A stretch of DNA of 64,000 nucleotides from Amycolatopsis orientalis DSM 40040 = KCTC 9412 (GTDB lineage Bacteria; Actinomycetota; Actinomycetes; Mycobacteriales; Pseudonocardiaceae). The notes beneath the pieces are model-generated. The model had not been told where the DNA came from and searched no databases. It worked only from the letters and a program-made list of their open reading frames with translations. Shown here one piece after another: positions 8,772 to 16,244 of the stretch. The stretch is taken from contig NZ_ASJB01000083.1 in assembly GCF_000478275.1 (NCBI RefSeq), positions 496,001 through 560,000 of the forward strand, written 5' to 3'. The position numbers and the translations under genes were made by a program. The stretch's first letter is position 1. Every line of letters begins with the position of its first letter.

Positions 8772-8786
8772 CTATCTATTTTAGGT
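8770..8786 (-). promoter_or_regulatory. Leaderless -10 element and small dyad at the LysR gene
   Basis: On the minus strand TAAAAT (8778-8783) is followed by six bases and then the GTG start, the geometry of a leaderless transcript. The arms ACCTA and TAGGT (8770-8774 and 8782-8786) flank a 7-base spacer and could be an autoregulatory LysR site. Confidence 0.4.
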
Positions 8787-8973
8787 ATCAATCCAGGTCG
8801 AACAAGCGGCTAATCGGTATCGTTCCGGTCGGCATTCACCCACCGGAACGGAAAAGGTGGACACCAATCGTCCGTTCAGCCGGTTTCGGCTCGCGCGTCC
8901 GCCCCTAGGGTGGAACCGGCGTCCGTGGCTCCGGCCCTCGGCGACGGCGCCGACGGCGAGCTCTGGAGGGGCC

Positions 8974-9066
8974 ATGTGCGTTCGCATTCTCGAAACCCGG
9001 GCCAAGCGGGAGAATCCCTTTCTCCGGCTGCTGGTCCGCATTCAACTCAAGGCGTCCTGGCGCTGA
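8974..9066 (+). CDS. Possible 30-residue peptide
   Basis: An ATG with GGAGGGG four bases upstream opens a 30-codon ORF, very basic (about 8 Arg/Lys) with one Cys near the N-terminus and a short amphipathic C-terminal half. It lies in the 200-base gap after the LysR promoter and overlaps the end of the converging sigma gene by 25 bases. I do not recognise it. The strong ribosome site is the main support. Confidence 0.3.
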   Translation: MCVRILETRAKRENPFLRLLVRIQLKASWR

Positions 9067-9668
9067 GCGCAGGCGCGCAGCCTGCTGATCGCCCGGTGTT
9101 TGGTCACGCGCACGCGTGACGACGTCGTGCCCAGCGCCGCCGCGGTCTCGTTCGACGTCAGCTGGCCGATCACCCGCATCCCCAGTACTTCCCGGTGGGA
9201 GAGCGGCAGCGTCCGCATCAGCCTGCCGAGCCGGACGCCGAGATCGGTCCGCAGGGCGCGCTGCTCCGGTTCCTCCGCGGCGACGGCCGGATGCTCCGGC
9301 AGGTCACCGGTCAGCACCTGTTTGCTCCGCGCCGCCTTCCGGAAGACGTCGGCGACCTTGTTCGCCGCGATGGCCCGCACGAGGAACAGGAAGGAACCGC
9401 CGCGCCGGGCGTACCCGGGCAGCGCGACGAAGACCGCGAGACAGATCTCCTGCGCGACGTCGGCCGGTTCGAGATAGGTCAGGTCGCGGCCGCCGAGCCG
9501 GGTTTCGGCGTACTGCCGTGCCCATGGCGAGAGGGCGGCCATGAGATCGTCCATGCCGTGCGGCTCGCCGGCCGCCGCGGCCTTGGCGAGGTCGTCCCAG
9601 CCGGCGGGGGAGATCCACGGCTCGCCCTCGCTGGTTCTTCGCACCGGAAAATCGTCGCCGCCGTCCAT
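9042..9668 (-). CDS. ShbA/SigD-like RNA polymerase sigma factor
   Basis: 208 residues. Region 2: ALSPWARQYAETRLGG, ADVAQEICLAVFVALPGYARRGGSFLFLVRAIAANKVADVFR. Region 4: LPLSHREVLGMRVIGQLTSNETAAALGTTSSRVRVTKHRAISRL. The linker ends DLPEHPAVAAEEPEQRALRTDL, typical of the ShbA group, whose Streptomyces member drives transcription of the principal sigma gene. That role is inferred here. A longer in-frame ORF reaches 10139, but the ATG at 9668, preceded by GGGGAGCGGGAC, gives the family start. The related but shortened gene is at 4447. Confidence 0.88.
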   Translation of the reverse strand: MDGGDDFPVRRTSEGEPWISPAGWDDLAKAAAAGEPHGMDDLMAALSPWARQYAETRLGGRDLTYLEPADVAQEICLAVFVALPGYARRGGSFLFLVRAIAANKVADVFRKAARSKQVLTGDLPEHPAVAAEEPEQRALRTDLGVRLGRLMRTLPLSHREVLGMRVIGQLTSNETAAALGTTSSRVRVTKHRAISRLRACAQRQDALS

Positions 9669-9813
9669 GTCCCGCTCCCCTCGGATGAGTAAACCGGCCG
9701 CCGAGGTCCAGGACGGAACGCGCACCACGGTAGTCGAGGAATCCGGCCACCTCAATCGACGAAAGTCCGCGACCGATTGTCCGCCGGGTCCTGAAACCGG
9801 ACAGGTTCCCACC

Positions 9814-9829
9814 GTTGGTCTAGACATGT
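9814..9829. promoter_or_regulatory. DasR-type (dre-like) operator upstream of the glucanase
   Basis: TGGTCTAGAC sits within a 16-base window matching the core of the dre consensus (ASTGGTCTAGACCAST, cited from memory) that the GlcNAc-responsive regulator DasR binds in streptomycetes. It is about 150 bases upstream of the GH64 gene. The right half departs from the consensus. Nothing else is recognisable in the 9669-9974 gap. Confidence 0.4.
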
Positions 9830-9974
9830 TGTCACTCGCGACGTAACTTTCCGTGCTGAGACCCCTCGCCAGGGTCACACCCAGGCCGGGAACGCGCCCC
9901 CGGTCGACATCCGCAAGCACCGCCGTGGCGCGTTCGCGCTCCGCGGCGGGATTCAGCCGAGGAGTGAGTGCACT

Positions 9975-11162
9975 GTGCGCATCCGTAAGAAGATCCGGCG
10001 CGTTCTGACCGCGTTGGCGGTCGTCCTCCCCGTCGTCACCGGGGTTTCGGCGCTTTCGACGCCCAGCGCGGTCGCCGCCGGTCCCGATCCGTTGCCGCTG
10101 ACCGTCACCAACAATTCGAACCGCTCCGACGCGGTCCACCTCTACGTGCTCGGCACGAACCTCAACACCGGCAAGCTCGGGTATGTCACCGCGGGCGGCG
10201 CCTTCACCCCGTGGCCGCCGGGCGCGAACCCCCCGAGCCCCGCGCCGGACGTCGCGATCGCCGGTCCCGGCAACGGCGGTTCGACCACGCTGCGGATCCC
10301 GCGGATGCTCTCGGGCCGCGTCTACATGTCGTTCGGGCAGAAGATCAAGTTCTTCCTGACCCCGGACGGACTGGTCCAGCCCGCGCCCTGGGCGGGCGGC
10401 GATCCGAATCGGGACATCCTGTTCGACTGGAGCGAATTCACCTACGACAACGCTGGTCTGTTCATCAACAGCTCACAGGTGGACATGTTCAGCGTCCCGC
10501 ACGCCGTCGGGCTGACCAACGGCGCCGGGGTCAGCAAGGAAGCCGGACGCCTCAAGGCGAACGGCCGCGAGAACATCTTCAACGCCGTCCTAGGGCAGCA
10601 AGGTTTCTCGAACCTCGCCTACAACCGGCTGCGGGTCCTCGCCCCGGGCAAGGGGCTCGACTCCGGCAAGTTCAGCGGGAACTACCTCGACGGCTACGTC
10701 ACGAACGCCTGGAACACCTACAAGTCGACCCCGCTGACCGTGGTCCCCTTCGAAGCCGAACCCGGCAAGAAGTTCACCGGCCGCACCGGCGGGGACGACG
10801 TCATGCGGTTCACGGACACCTCGGGGGCGACGGTCGCGTCGTTCGGCAAGCCGAGCACACGCGACGTCTTCAACTGTGACGGGCGGCTGCAGGCACCGAA
10901 CGACCAGGTGGTCGGGCCGATCGCGCGGACGCTGTGCGCGGCGCTGCACCGGTCGACGCTCGGTTCGCTGCACACCCAGCCGACCTACGACGCGAGCCAG
11001 TTCTACAAGCAGTCCGTGACCGACCACTACTCGCGGATCGTGCACGAGCAGATGGTCGACGGCAAGGCGTACGGCTTCGCCTTCGACGACGTCGGGCACT
11101 TCGAATCGCTGGTGCACGACGGCGACCCGCGTACCGCGCGGATCATCCTTACGGCGTTCTGA
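9975..11162 (+). CDS. Secreted GH64 beta-1,3-glucanase
   Basis: 395 residues. An N-terminal signal peptide (basic RIRKKIRR, hydrophobic core, cleavage near SAVAAG) precedes a full-length GH64 catalytic domain. The family endo-cleaves beta-1,3-glucan to laminaripentaose. Two acidic residues match the known catalytic pair in position and spacing: Glu154 in DWSEFTYD and Asp170 in QVDMFSVP. The end of the domain, YGFAFDDVGHFESLVHDGDPR, is also typical. It starts GTG after GGAGTGAG. It probably degrades fungal cell walls or callose, and a dre-like site upstream suggests aminosugar control. It converges on geosmin synthase with a 14-base overlap. Confidence 0.92.
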   Translation: MRIRKKIRRVLTALAVVLPVVTGVSALSTPSAVAAGPDPLPLTVTNNSNRSDAVHLYVLGTNLNTGKLGYVTAGGAFTPWPPGANPPSPAPDVAIAGPGNGGSTTLRIPRMLSGRVYMSFGQKIKFFLTPDGLVQPAPWAGGDPNRDILFDWSEFTYDNAGLFINSSQVDMFSVPHAVGLTNGAGVSKEAGRLKANGRENIFNAVLGQQGFSNLAYNRLRVLAPGKGLDSGKFSGNYLDGYVTNAWNTYKSTPLTVVPFEAEPGKKFTGRTGGDDVMRFTDTSGATVASFGKPSTRDVFNCDGRLQAPNDQVVGPIARTLCAALHRSTLGSLHTQPTYDASQFYKQSVTDHYSRIVHEQMVDGKAYGFAFDDVGHFESLVHDGDPRTARIILTAF

Positions 11163-13350
11163 CGACTCGTGAGTGGTAATGACGGTTAGAACCGTCATTA
11201 CCACTCACGAGTCCCGGTACCGGCACCTTCTGCCGGTACCGCACGCATTTCCGGTGCCATTCCAGGATTCCGGACATCCAGTTCTTCAGGTTGTCCGCGT
11301 ACCGGGTCAGTGCCGCGCGGACCTCCTCGTCGAGTCCGAGGTCGTCGCACATCCGCGGCAGCCCCTCGTCCGCGAGCTGTTCGAACTGCTCCATCCGCGC
11401 GTTCATCAGCCGCGCGGTGATGTCGCGGGCCTGGAGCCTGTCCACGGCCAGGAAGCGCTCGATGACGTAGACGAGGTTGTGGACTTCGCCTTCGTACTCG
11501 ATCTCCTTCCGGTACGAGAACAGGTCGTTGGTGAACGCCGCGTAGTCCTCCGCCGCCGTGTCGAGTTCGAACAGGACCCGGTTCCGGTGCAGCTCCGGCG
11601 GGATCACGTCGCCGGTCCGCAGCCGCGCGAGGCTCTTCGTGAGGTCCGAACCGAACGTCCGCCGCCGCATCTCCACGTAGTCGACCGGATCGGGCACGCG
11701 GTTCTGCGCCTGGTTCGCCACCTCCCAGACCCAGCTCTCGGTCATCCTCTCGACGTCCGCCCGGAAGTCCGCGCGCGCGGACGGGCTCAGTGATCCCGCG
11801 GTGCGGCTCCACAGGTCGGCGAGCCCGCGTTCGACCGGGTTCGCCGGTTCGGGCACCGGCTCGCCGTCGAGCGGCATGAACAGCGAAAGCCGGTCGCTGC
11901 AGAACTTCGCCGCGACAGGGTCCCGCCGCATCCCGAAGATCAACGGGAAGTAGTCGTCGCCGTAGGTGCCCCAGGTCAGCCAGTCCGACGACAGCTTGAG
12001 CTCCTCGAAGTCCGAGTCCGGGTGGATCATCGCGGCGCAGTGCGGCAGGTCGATACCGCGCATCCGGCGTTCGTCCCAGACCCCGAGTGCGACACCGGGT
12101 ACCGGGCCGAACATCCCCATCTCCCGTGCCCAGCCCGGCGCGTACTCGCGGGCGGCGGCGAGATGCGGGCTGGTGCGGACGGGGTACGGCATGCGGAATT
12201 CCGGCAGCGGCAGGTGTCCCACCGGAGCGAACGGCGGGGGAGCCTGCTGCCGCGTCCGTTGGACCAGCCCGAGCCGGTTCGGTGAGAACCGCAGCGACTC
12301 CGTGCCGAGCCCCGTCGGCCCGCCGAGCGGGCCGTTCGCGCCGGAGACCGGGCCCTCGTTCATGTACCGGCTGGATTTCGCGTGCCACTCGTGCCCGCCG
12401 GACTGCCAGTCCTGCAGGCCCTTGACGTAGTGGCCGATCCCGATCTGATCCGGCAGCGGGACGTCGTGTTCGACCAGCAGCGCGGGCACCTCGACGAGCG
12501 CGGTGTTCTCGAACTGCTGCAGCCGCGAGGTCAGCAGGTCGTTGGTGAGGTCGGCGGCCTCCTGCGTCGAGCAGTCGAGGAAGGTCTCGAAGACGAGGAC
12601 GGCGTTGGAGTTCTCGCCCTCTTCACGCACTTCGCGTTGGTAGGAGAAGAGGTCGTTGCGCAGGTGGACGGCGTCCGCGAAGGTGTCGCGCAGGACCTCC
12701 ATCGGCCTGGTCGCCGCGACCTTGTCCGGCACTTCGGCGCCGACGGCGTATTCGATCAGGTTGGCCGACCAGGGCGCCCCGCCGACGCGCCGCCGCATCT
12801 GGAGGTATTCGATGGGGTTCGCGATCCGGCCGCGGTCGATATTGTCCAGTTCCCAGAGCGATTCGACCATCAGGTTGTGCGTACTGGTGACGAATCGCCG
12901 TCGCCACGCCTCCGACATCGAGGGAATGGTGCGTGCCCAAAGGTCCTTGAGTCCGGCTTCGGCCGGGTTCTCCGGTTCCGGTGGTGTTTCCCCCGGCCCG
13001 GTCATGAACAGTTCCAGTCGGTCCAAATAGGCTTTCGCGCCTTCGGTGTTCCGGGTGTACTTGAATTGCGCGAGGAAATCGTCATCGAAGAAGAACACCC
13101 ATACGTACCAGTCGGTGACCAGATCGAGGGACGGCCCGTCACAGTCCGGATGAGTGTGCGCGCAGAGCAGCGCGTAATCCATCTTGGCCAGCGCCTGCTC
13201 GGTCCACACGACGTCACCGGACGGCGCGGGCGAATCGAGCATGCCCATCTCCCTCGCCCACGCCATGCTGTGCGTCCGTGCCGCTTCGAGGTGCGGATTG
13301 ATCCGTGCCGGATGCGGTACGTAGAACTCGGGCAAGGTGAAAGCCTGCAT
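11149..13350 (-). CDS. geoA: Geosmin synthase (germacradienol/geosmin synthase)
   Basis: 733 residues with two class I terpene-cyclase domains. The N-terminal domain has the Mg-binding DDDFL motif (residues 89-93) and the NDLFSYQREVREEGE motif, and converts farnesyl diphosphate to germacradienol. The C-terminal domain has GDDYFP and NDLFSYRKEIEYEGE, and makes geosmin. The start ATG follows GGGAGG. The C-terminus is unusual: after YRQKVPVPG the reading frame runs through the hairpin at 11164-11213, adding about 16 residues encoded by the palindrome, and stops inside the 3' end of the glucanase gene. Confidence 0.95.
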   Translation of the reverse strand: MQAFTLPEFYVPHPARINPHLEAARTHSMAWAREMGMLDSPAPSGDVVWTEQALAKMDYALLCAHTHPDCDGPSLDLVTDWYVWVFFFDDDFLAQFKYTRNTEGAKAYLDRLELFMTGPGETPPEPENPAEAGLKDLWARTIPSMSEAWRRRFVTSTHNLMVESLWELDNIDRGRIANPIEYLQMRRRVGGAPWSANLIEYAVGAEVPDKVAATRPMEVLRDTFADAVHLRNDLFSYQREVREEGENSNAVLVFETFLDCSTQEAADLTNDLLTSRLQQFENTALVEVPALLVEHDVPLPDQIGIGHYVKGLQDWQSGGHEWHAKSSRYMNEGPVSGANGPLGGPTGLGTESLRFSPNRLGLVQRTRQQAPPPFAPVGHLPLPEFRMPYPVRTSPHLAAAREYAPGWAREMGMFGPVPGVALGVWDERRMRGIDLPHCAAMIHPDSDFEELKLSSDWLTWGTYGDDYFPLIFGMRRDPVAAKFCSDRLSLFMPLDGEPVPEPANPVERGLADLWSRTAGSLSPSARADFRADVERMTESWVWEVANQAQNRVPDPVDYVEMRRRTFGSDLTKSLARLRTGDVIPPELHRNRVLFELDTAAEDYAAFTNDLFSYRKEIEYEGEVHNLVYVIERFLAVDRLQARDITARLMNARMEQFEQLADEGLPRMCDDLGLDEEVRAALTRYADNLKNWMSGILEWHRKCVRYRQKVPVPGLVSGNDGSNRHYHSRVVRTP
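11164..11213. repeat. Long palindromic hairpin, family A copy 3
   Basis: A perfect 24-bp dyad (11164-11187 and 11190-11213) with only AG between the arms, containing CGTGAGTGGTAATGACGG. It directly follows the GH64 stop and lies inside the last codons of geosmin synthase on the other strand. A bidirectional terminator role is plausible. Confidence 0.85.
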
Positions 13351-13454
13351 CTGCGACTGCCTCCCGGGCGGATGTCGAATACGTCTCGACATTTCCAGCC
13401 GCCCGCCGCGCCGGGCAACGGCCACCCGAGCGATTCCGCGCACCATCGAGTGAA

Positions 13455-14225
13455 TCAGTTCCAGAGTGACTTCTGGTCGATATAGGGCGCGAGAAGCGCG
13501 GTCAGGATCGCGTCACCGTTTCCGTTGAGTTCGTCCTCGGCGATCCGCCGTGCGACACCGACCAGGAAATCGGCCACCTGCACCCGGGGATCGGTCCGCG
13601 AATCCACGAACTTCAGCCCGGCCAGCCCCGGACTCGACTCGATTTCGGCGAGCCGCTCCCCCCTGAGCGACGGCTGTTCGTCGTGGACGAGGAAGACCTG
13701 TTCGCCGTCCTCGCTCCAGCGTCCGACGGCGCGGAGGATCGCGGGGACCAGGGGATCGAGGACCTTGGCGTCACGCAACTCGGCCACCTTCGCCCGCAGT
13801 TCCGCGCTGTCGCCGGCCATCGCGAAGAACGACCCGCTCGCGGGATCCCGCCGGTTCCTGGTCCGCAGCACGTCGTTGAACGCGGCCAGAAGTCGTTCGT
13901 CCGGCGGGAGATCCCGGCCGAGCAGTCCACGGAGTTCGTTCGCCAGCAGCAGTTTCTTGTCCACGAGGTACACATGCGCGCGACCATGGAGCGGCCCCAG
14001 CGGGCCGAGGAACCATTCGAGCACCCGCCGGTGTTTCGTGCGGAGCAGGTGATTGGCCTTGTATTCGAGCGCGGGCGAACGGATCCGGCGGCGCAGCTCG
14101 ACCAGGCAGGCCGCGGCCTCTTCGGTGCTCAGCCGGACCCCCGCGTGCGCGAACACGTCGGTCTGGCCGCCGATCAGCTTTTCGCCCTCGGACCCGGACT
14201 CGTCGCAGGCGATCTCCAGGGGCAC
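13455..14225 (-). CDS. DUF3800-like protein
   Basis: About 256 residues. The N-terminal IACDESG and the C-terminal FVDSRTDPRVQVADFLVGV match the DUF3800 pattern: an acidic DESG near the start and a late D followed by QxADFxxG. This is an RNase H-like fold with possible nuclease chemistry. No signal peptide or TM is seen. A longer ORF begins at ATG 14336, but the first part would overlap the ArsR-type gene upstream. GTG 14225, just before the first beta strand, is the better start. Activity is unproven. Confidence 0.6.
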   Translation of the reverse strand: MPLEIACDESGSEGEKLIGGQTDVFAHAGVRLSTEEAAACLVELRRRIRSPALEYKANHLLRTKHRRVLEWFLGPLGPLHGRAHVYLVDKKLLLANELRGLLGRDLPPDERLLAAFNDVLRTRNRRDPASGSFFAMAGDSAELRAKVAELRDAKVLDPLVPAILRAVGRWSEDGEQVFLVHDEQPSLRGERLAEIESSPGLAGLKFVDSRTDPRVQVADFLVGVARRIAEDELNGNGDAILTALLAPYIDQKSLWN

Positions 14226-14266
14226 ATCCGGATCCTGCCCGATCGCCCCCGGCGCCGTCGACCCAC

Positions 14267-15058
14267 TTACGCGGGTTCGGGCAGCGGCTCGCCGGTCTCG
14301 AGCAGCGTCTTGAGGCTCGACAGGATCGACGGCCAACCGCCCTTGACCATCTCCAGCGCGGTGCTGCCCTGATCGAAACCGTCGTGCACGACGGTGAGCT
14401 TCACCGTGTCACCGACCGGCTCCAGATCGAACGTCACCTTGGAGCGCGACTCGGCCGCGAGCTTCGCCGACACGTCGTCGTCGAGCCCCACCGACTTGGC
14501 GAACTCCGGGGTGAAGGTGTGCCAGGTGTAGGAAAGCCGCCGGTACGGGTCGGATTCGAGGATGACCTGCTCGGGGTCCTCCAGTTTCACGCCGAGCTGT
14601 TCCCAGGCCATGGTCGACCCGGTCTTCCAGTCCGAAGTGAACTCGCAGCCCCAGTACTGCTTGGTGAAGACCGGGTCGGTCAGCGCCCGCCAGAGCCGCT
14701 CGGGCGTCGTCTTGATGTAGCTGGTGTACACGAATTCGTCGGTGCTCATGGGTTCCTGCTCCAATGCCTTCTTGAGGTCGGCGAGCGCGTCGACCCGGCC
14801 CTGGTGGTACCGGTCGATCCAGCGCTCGGCGATCGCGTTGATCGGTTCCGCGTTCACGTAGTGCAACTTCTCGCGGCCACGCCGCACCGTGGTCACCAGA
14901 TTGGCCGCCTCCAGCACGGCCAGATGCTTGCTGACCGACTGCCGCGCCATGTCCAGCCCCGCGCACAGTTCGCGCAGGGTCTGGCCGTTGCGGGCGTTCA
15001 GGTCGTCGAGCAACCGGCGACGACTGGCGTCGGCCAGCGCCTTGAAGACCTCGTCCAT
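14267..15058 (-). CDS. ArsR-family HTH fused to an SRPBCC (AHSA1) domain
   Basis: 263 residues in two parts. Residues 1-95 are an ArsR-type winged helix (MDEVFKALADASRRRLLDDL, QSVSKHLAVLEAANLVTT) without the metal-binding Cys pair. Residues 105-260 are an AHSA1/START-like ligand-binding fold (TPERLWRALTDPVFTKQYW, VTFDLEPVGDTVKLTVVHDGF, GGWPSILSSLKTLLETG). The two parts are joined at EQEPMSTDEF, where free-standing SRPBCC proteins usually start. The fusion suggests a one-component sensor of a hydrophobic ligand. GGAGAGAG precedes the ATG, and two matching operators lie just upstream. Confidence 0.88.
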   Translation of the reverse strand: MDEVFKALADASRRRLLDDLNARNGQTLRELCAGLDMARQSVSKHLAVLEAANLVTTVRRGREKLHYVNAEPINAIAERWIDRYHQGRVDALADLKKALEQEPMSTDEFVYTSYIKTTPERLWRALTDPVFTKQYWGCEFTSDWKTGSTMAWEQLGVKLEDPEQVILESDPYRRLSYTWHTFTPEFAKSVGLDDDVSAKLAAESRSKVTFDLEPVGDTVKLTVVHDGFDQGSTALEMVKGGWPSILSSLKTLLETGEPLPEPA

Positions 15059-15075
15059 GTCGCTCTCTCCAATAT

Positions 15076-15119
15076 GCAGCCGCGCGGCTGCCTTTTACAT
15101 TAGGCAGCCGCACGGCTGC
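15076..15119. promoter_or_regulatory. Tandem operator for the ArsR-SRPBCC regulator
   Basis: Two 16-bp palindromes, GCAGCCGCGCGGCTGC (15076-15091, perfect) and GCAGCCGCACGGCTGC (15104-15119), have starts 28 bp apart. The spacer holds TAATGT on the minus strand, a possible -10. The site lies 18 bases before the ArsR start and about 85 bases before the divergent membrane-protein gene, so it could control both. Confidence 0.7.
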
Positions 15120-15203
15120 ATGTCAAGTCTCGTGAGTGACCCTGTCACGTTTCCGGCGGCTCCCTCGTCCAGGTGGCGACACGACCATCCGAAGGAGTTC
15201 CCC

Positions 15204-15572
15204 ATGCCGACCCCGTTGCGCGTCGCGATCGCCGTGCAGACCCTGGCCGTCTTCCTCACCCCGATCACCGCCGGTCTCCTGCTGACCATGCCGAGCGGCC
15301 ACACCCTGCACAGCGCCACGTCCTACACGCTGTTCATCGTGGCGGTGCTGCACGTGCTCGTCGCGATCCTCGTGTGGCGGCCGGGCGGCGGCTCGCCCAA
15401 GCCGATCCTGCCCGCGGCCGTGTTCCTCGGCCTCACGCTGGTGCAGGTGTTCCTCGGGCTCGCGCACGTGACGGCCGTGCACGTCCCGCTCGGCGTCCTG
15501 CTGTTCGGCTTCAGCCTCCTGCAGCTGAGCCGGATCCGCCCGGCGCGGGAAACGGCGGCGGTGAACGCCTGA
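15204..15572 (+). CDS. Small four-helix membrane protein
   Basis: 122 residues with four hydrophobic segments (about 5-28, 42-60, 70-90 and 93-110) and short loops. His residues lie near the middle and end (HTLHSATSY, VLHVLVAIL, LAHVTAVHVPLG), giving a possible heme- or quinone-type environment, which is speculation. GAAGGAG precedes the ATG. It diverges from the ArsR-SRPBCC regulator with the tandem palindrome between them, so it is the likely regulated target. I do not recognise a specific family. Confidence 0.75.
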   Translation: MPTPLRVAIAVQTLAVFLTPITAGLLLTMPSGHTLHSATSYTLFIVAVLHVLVAILVWRPGGGSPKPILPAAVFLGLTLVQVFLGLAHVTAVHVPLGVLLFGFSLLQLSRIRPARETAAVNA

Positions 15573-15762
15573 CGCGTCGGCGAAACCTTCGCCCAGTTCT
15601 TCGCCCCGGGTCGGCAAGGCCGCACCCGCGAGCGGGAGCGCCGTCAACGACCGTCCCTTGTGGACACTCATGCGCCCTTAGCGAAAAGTTAGCGGCTCGT
15701 GGTTGCGTGAGGCCGGCAGCGGATCCGGAATGACCGGATCACGCTCGACCGGAGGAGGAACC

Positions 15763-15810
15763 ATGGGAATTCGAAGTGGTGCATTCCCCACCGGAAGGGA
15801 GTGCACATGA
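15763..15810 (+). CDS. 15-codon leader ORF of the Cys-rich peptide operon
   Basis: GGAGGAGG lies a few bases before an ATG that opens a 15-codon ORF ending TGA at 15808-15810. The stop overlaps the ATG (15807) of the first Cys-rich peptide as ATGA. The product is MGIRSGAFPTGRECT. It probably serves translational coupling or leader control rather than giving a functional product. An accidental ORF inside a long 5' UTR cannot be excluded. Confidence 0.4.
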   Translation: MGIRSGAFPTGRECT

Positions 15811-15983
15811 TCGCGAAATTGAGCAAGCTCGGCGAACGGCTGCTCGGCAAGGTCGTTCCGGTCGTCGAGGCCCAGGCGGGTGGTGCGGGAGCACAGGGGC
15901 AGATCTTCTGTTACTGCCTGAACCACCAGGCCAGGTACCGCTCGTGTCCGGGGTGCGGCTGTCACCTTCTGCTCGACTGCTGA
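15807..15983 (+). CDS. Cys-rich small peptide A (6 Cys), precursor-like
   Basis: 58 residues. The amphipathic N-terminal half LSKLGERLLGKVVPVVEAQA is followed by a Gly-Ala linker and a C-terminal core with six Cys in the patterns CYC, CPGCGC and a terminal C. The N-terminal half closely resembles that of peptide B, which suggests a shared leader. The linker holds AQA, which fits type I signal peptidase cleavage. GGAAGGGAG precedes the ATG. It heads an operon with MauE-like, thioredoxin-like, ABC exporter and S26 peptidase genes, so it is likely exported, processed and disulfide-bonded. The biological activity is unknown. Confidence 0.75.
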   Translation: MIAKLSKLGERLLGKVVPVVEAQAGGAGAQGQIFCYCLNHQARYRSCPGCGCHLLLDC

Positions 15984-15996
15984 CCGGGAGGATCCG

Positions 15997-16191
15997 ATGG
16001 TCACACTGATGGAACGACTGGGCGAGCGCATTCTGGGGGTGTTCGTCCCGATCGTCGCCGACGCCGCGACCACCGCGGCGTGCACTTATCCGAACTGCGG
16101 CGGTTGCCTGAACTGCATCCAACGGTATCGCCGTTGTTGCAACGGCGTGTGCGGCAGTTGCCAGATGGCCGAAAGTTGTTGCGGCGGCTGA
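15997..16191 (+). CDS. Cys-rich small peptide B (10 Cys), precursor-like
   Basis: 64 residues. MERLGERILGVFVPIVADA matches the leader of peptide A. The core from about residue 28 holds ten Cys: CTYPNCGGCLNC, RRCC, CGSC, then SCCGG at the end. With ten Cys in about 37 residues it could form five disulfides or bind metal. A GGGAGGATCCG ribosome site sits before the ATG, 13 bases after the stop of peptide A. The leader ends ADAATTAA, a possible signal-peptidase target. I found no family match from memory. Confidence 0.78.
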   Translation: MVTLMERLGERILGVFVPIVADAATTAACTYPNCGGCLNCIQRYRRCCNGVCGSCQMAESCCGG

Positions 16192-16244
16192 TTTCCGTGT
16201 CCGGGGCGGTGGACACCTTCCGCCGCCCCTTCCCCGTCGGGAGA

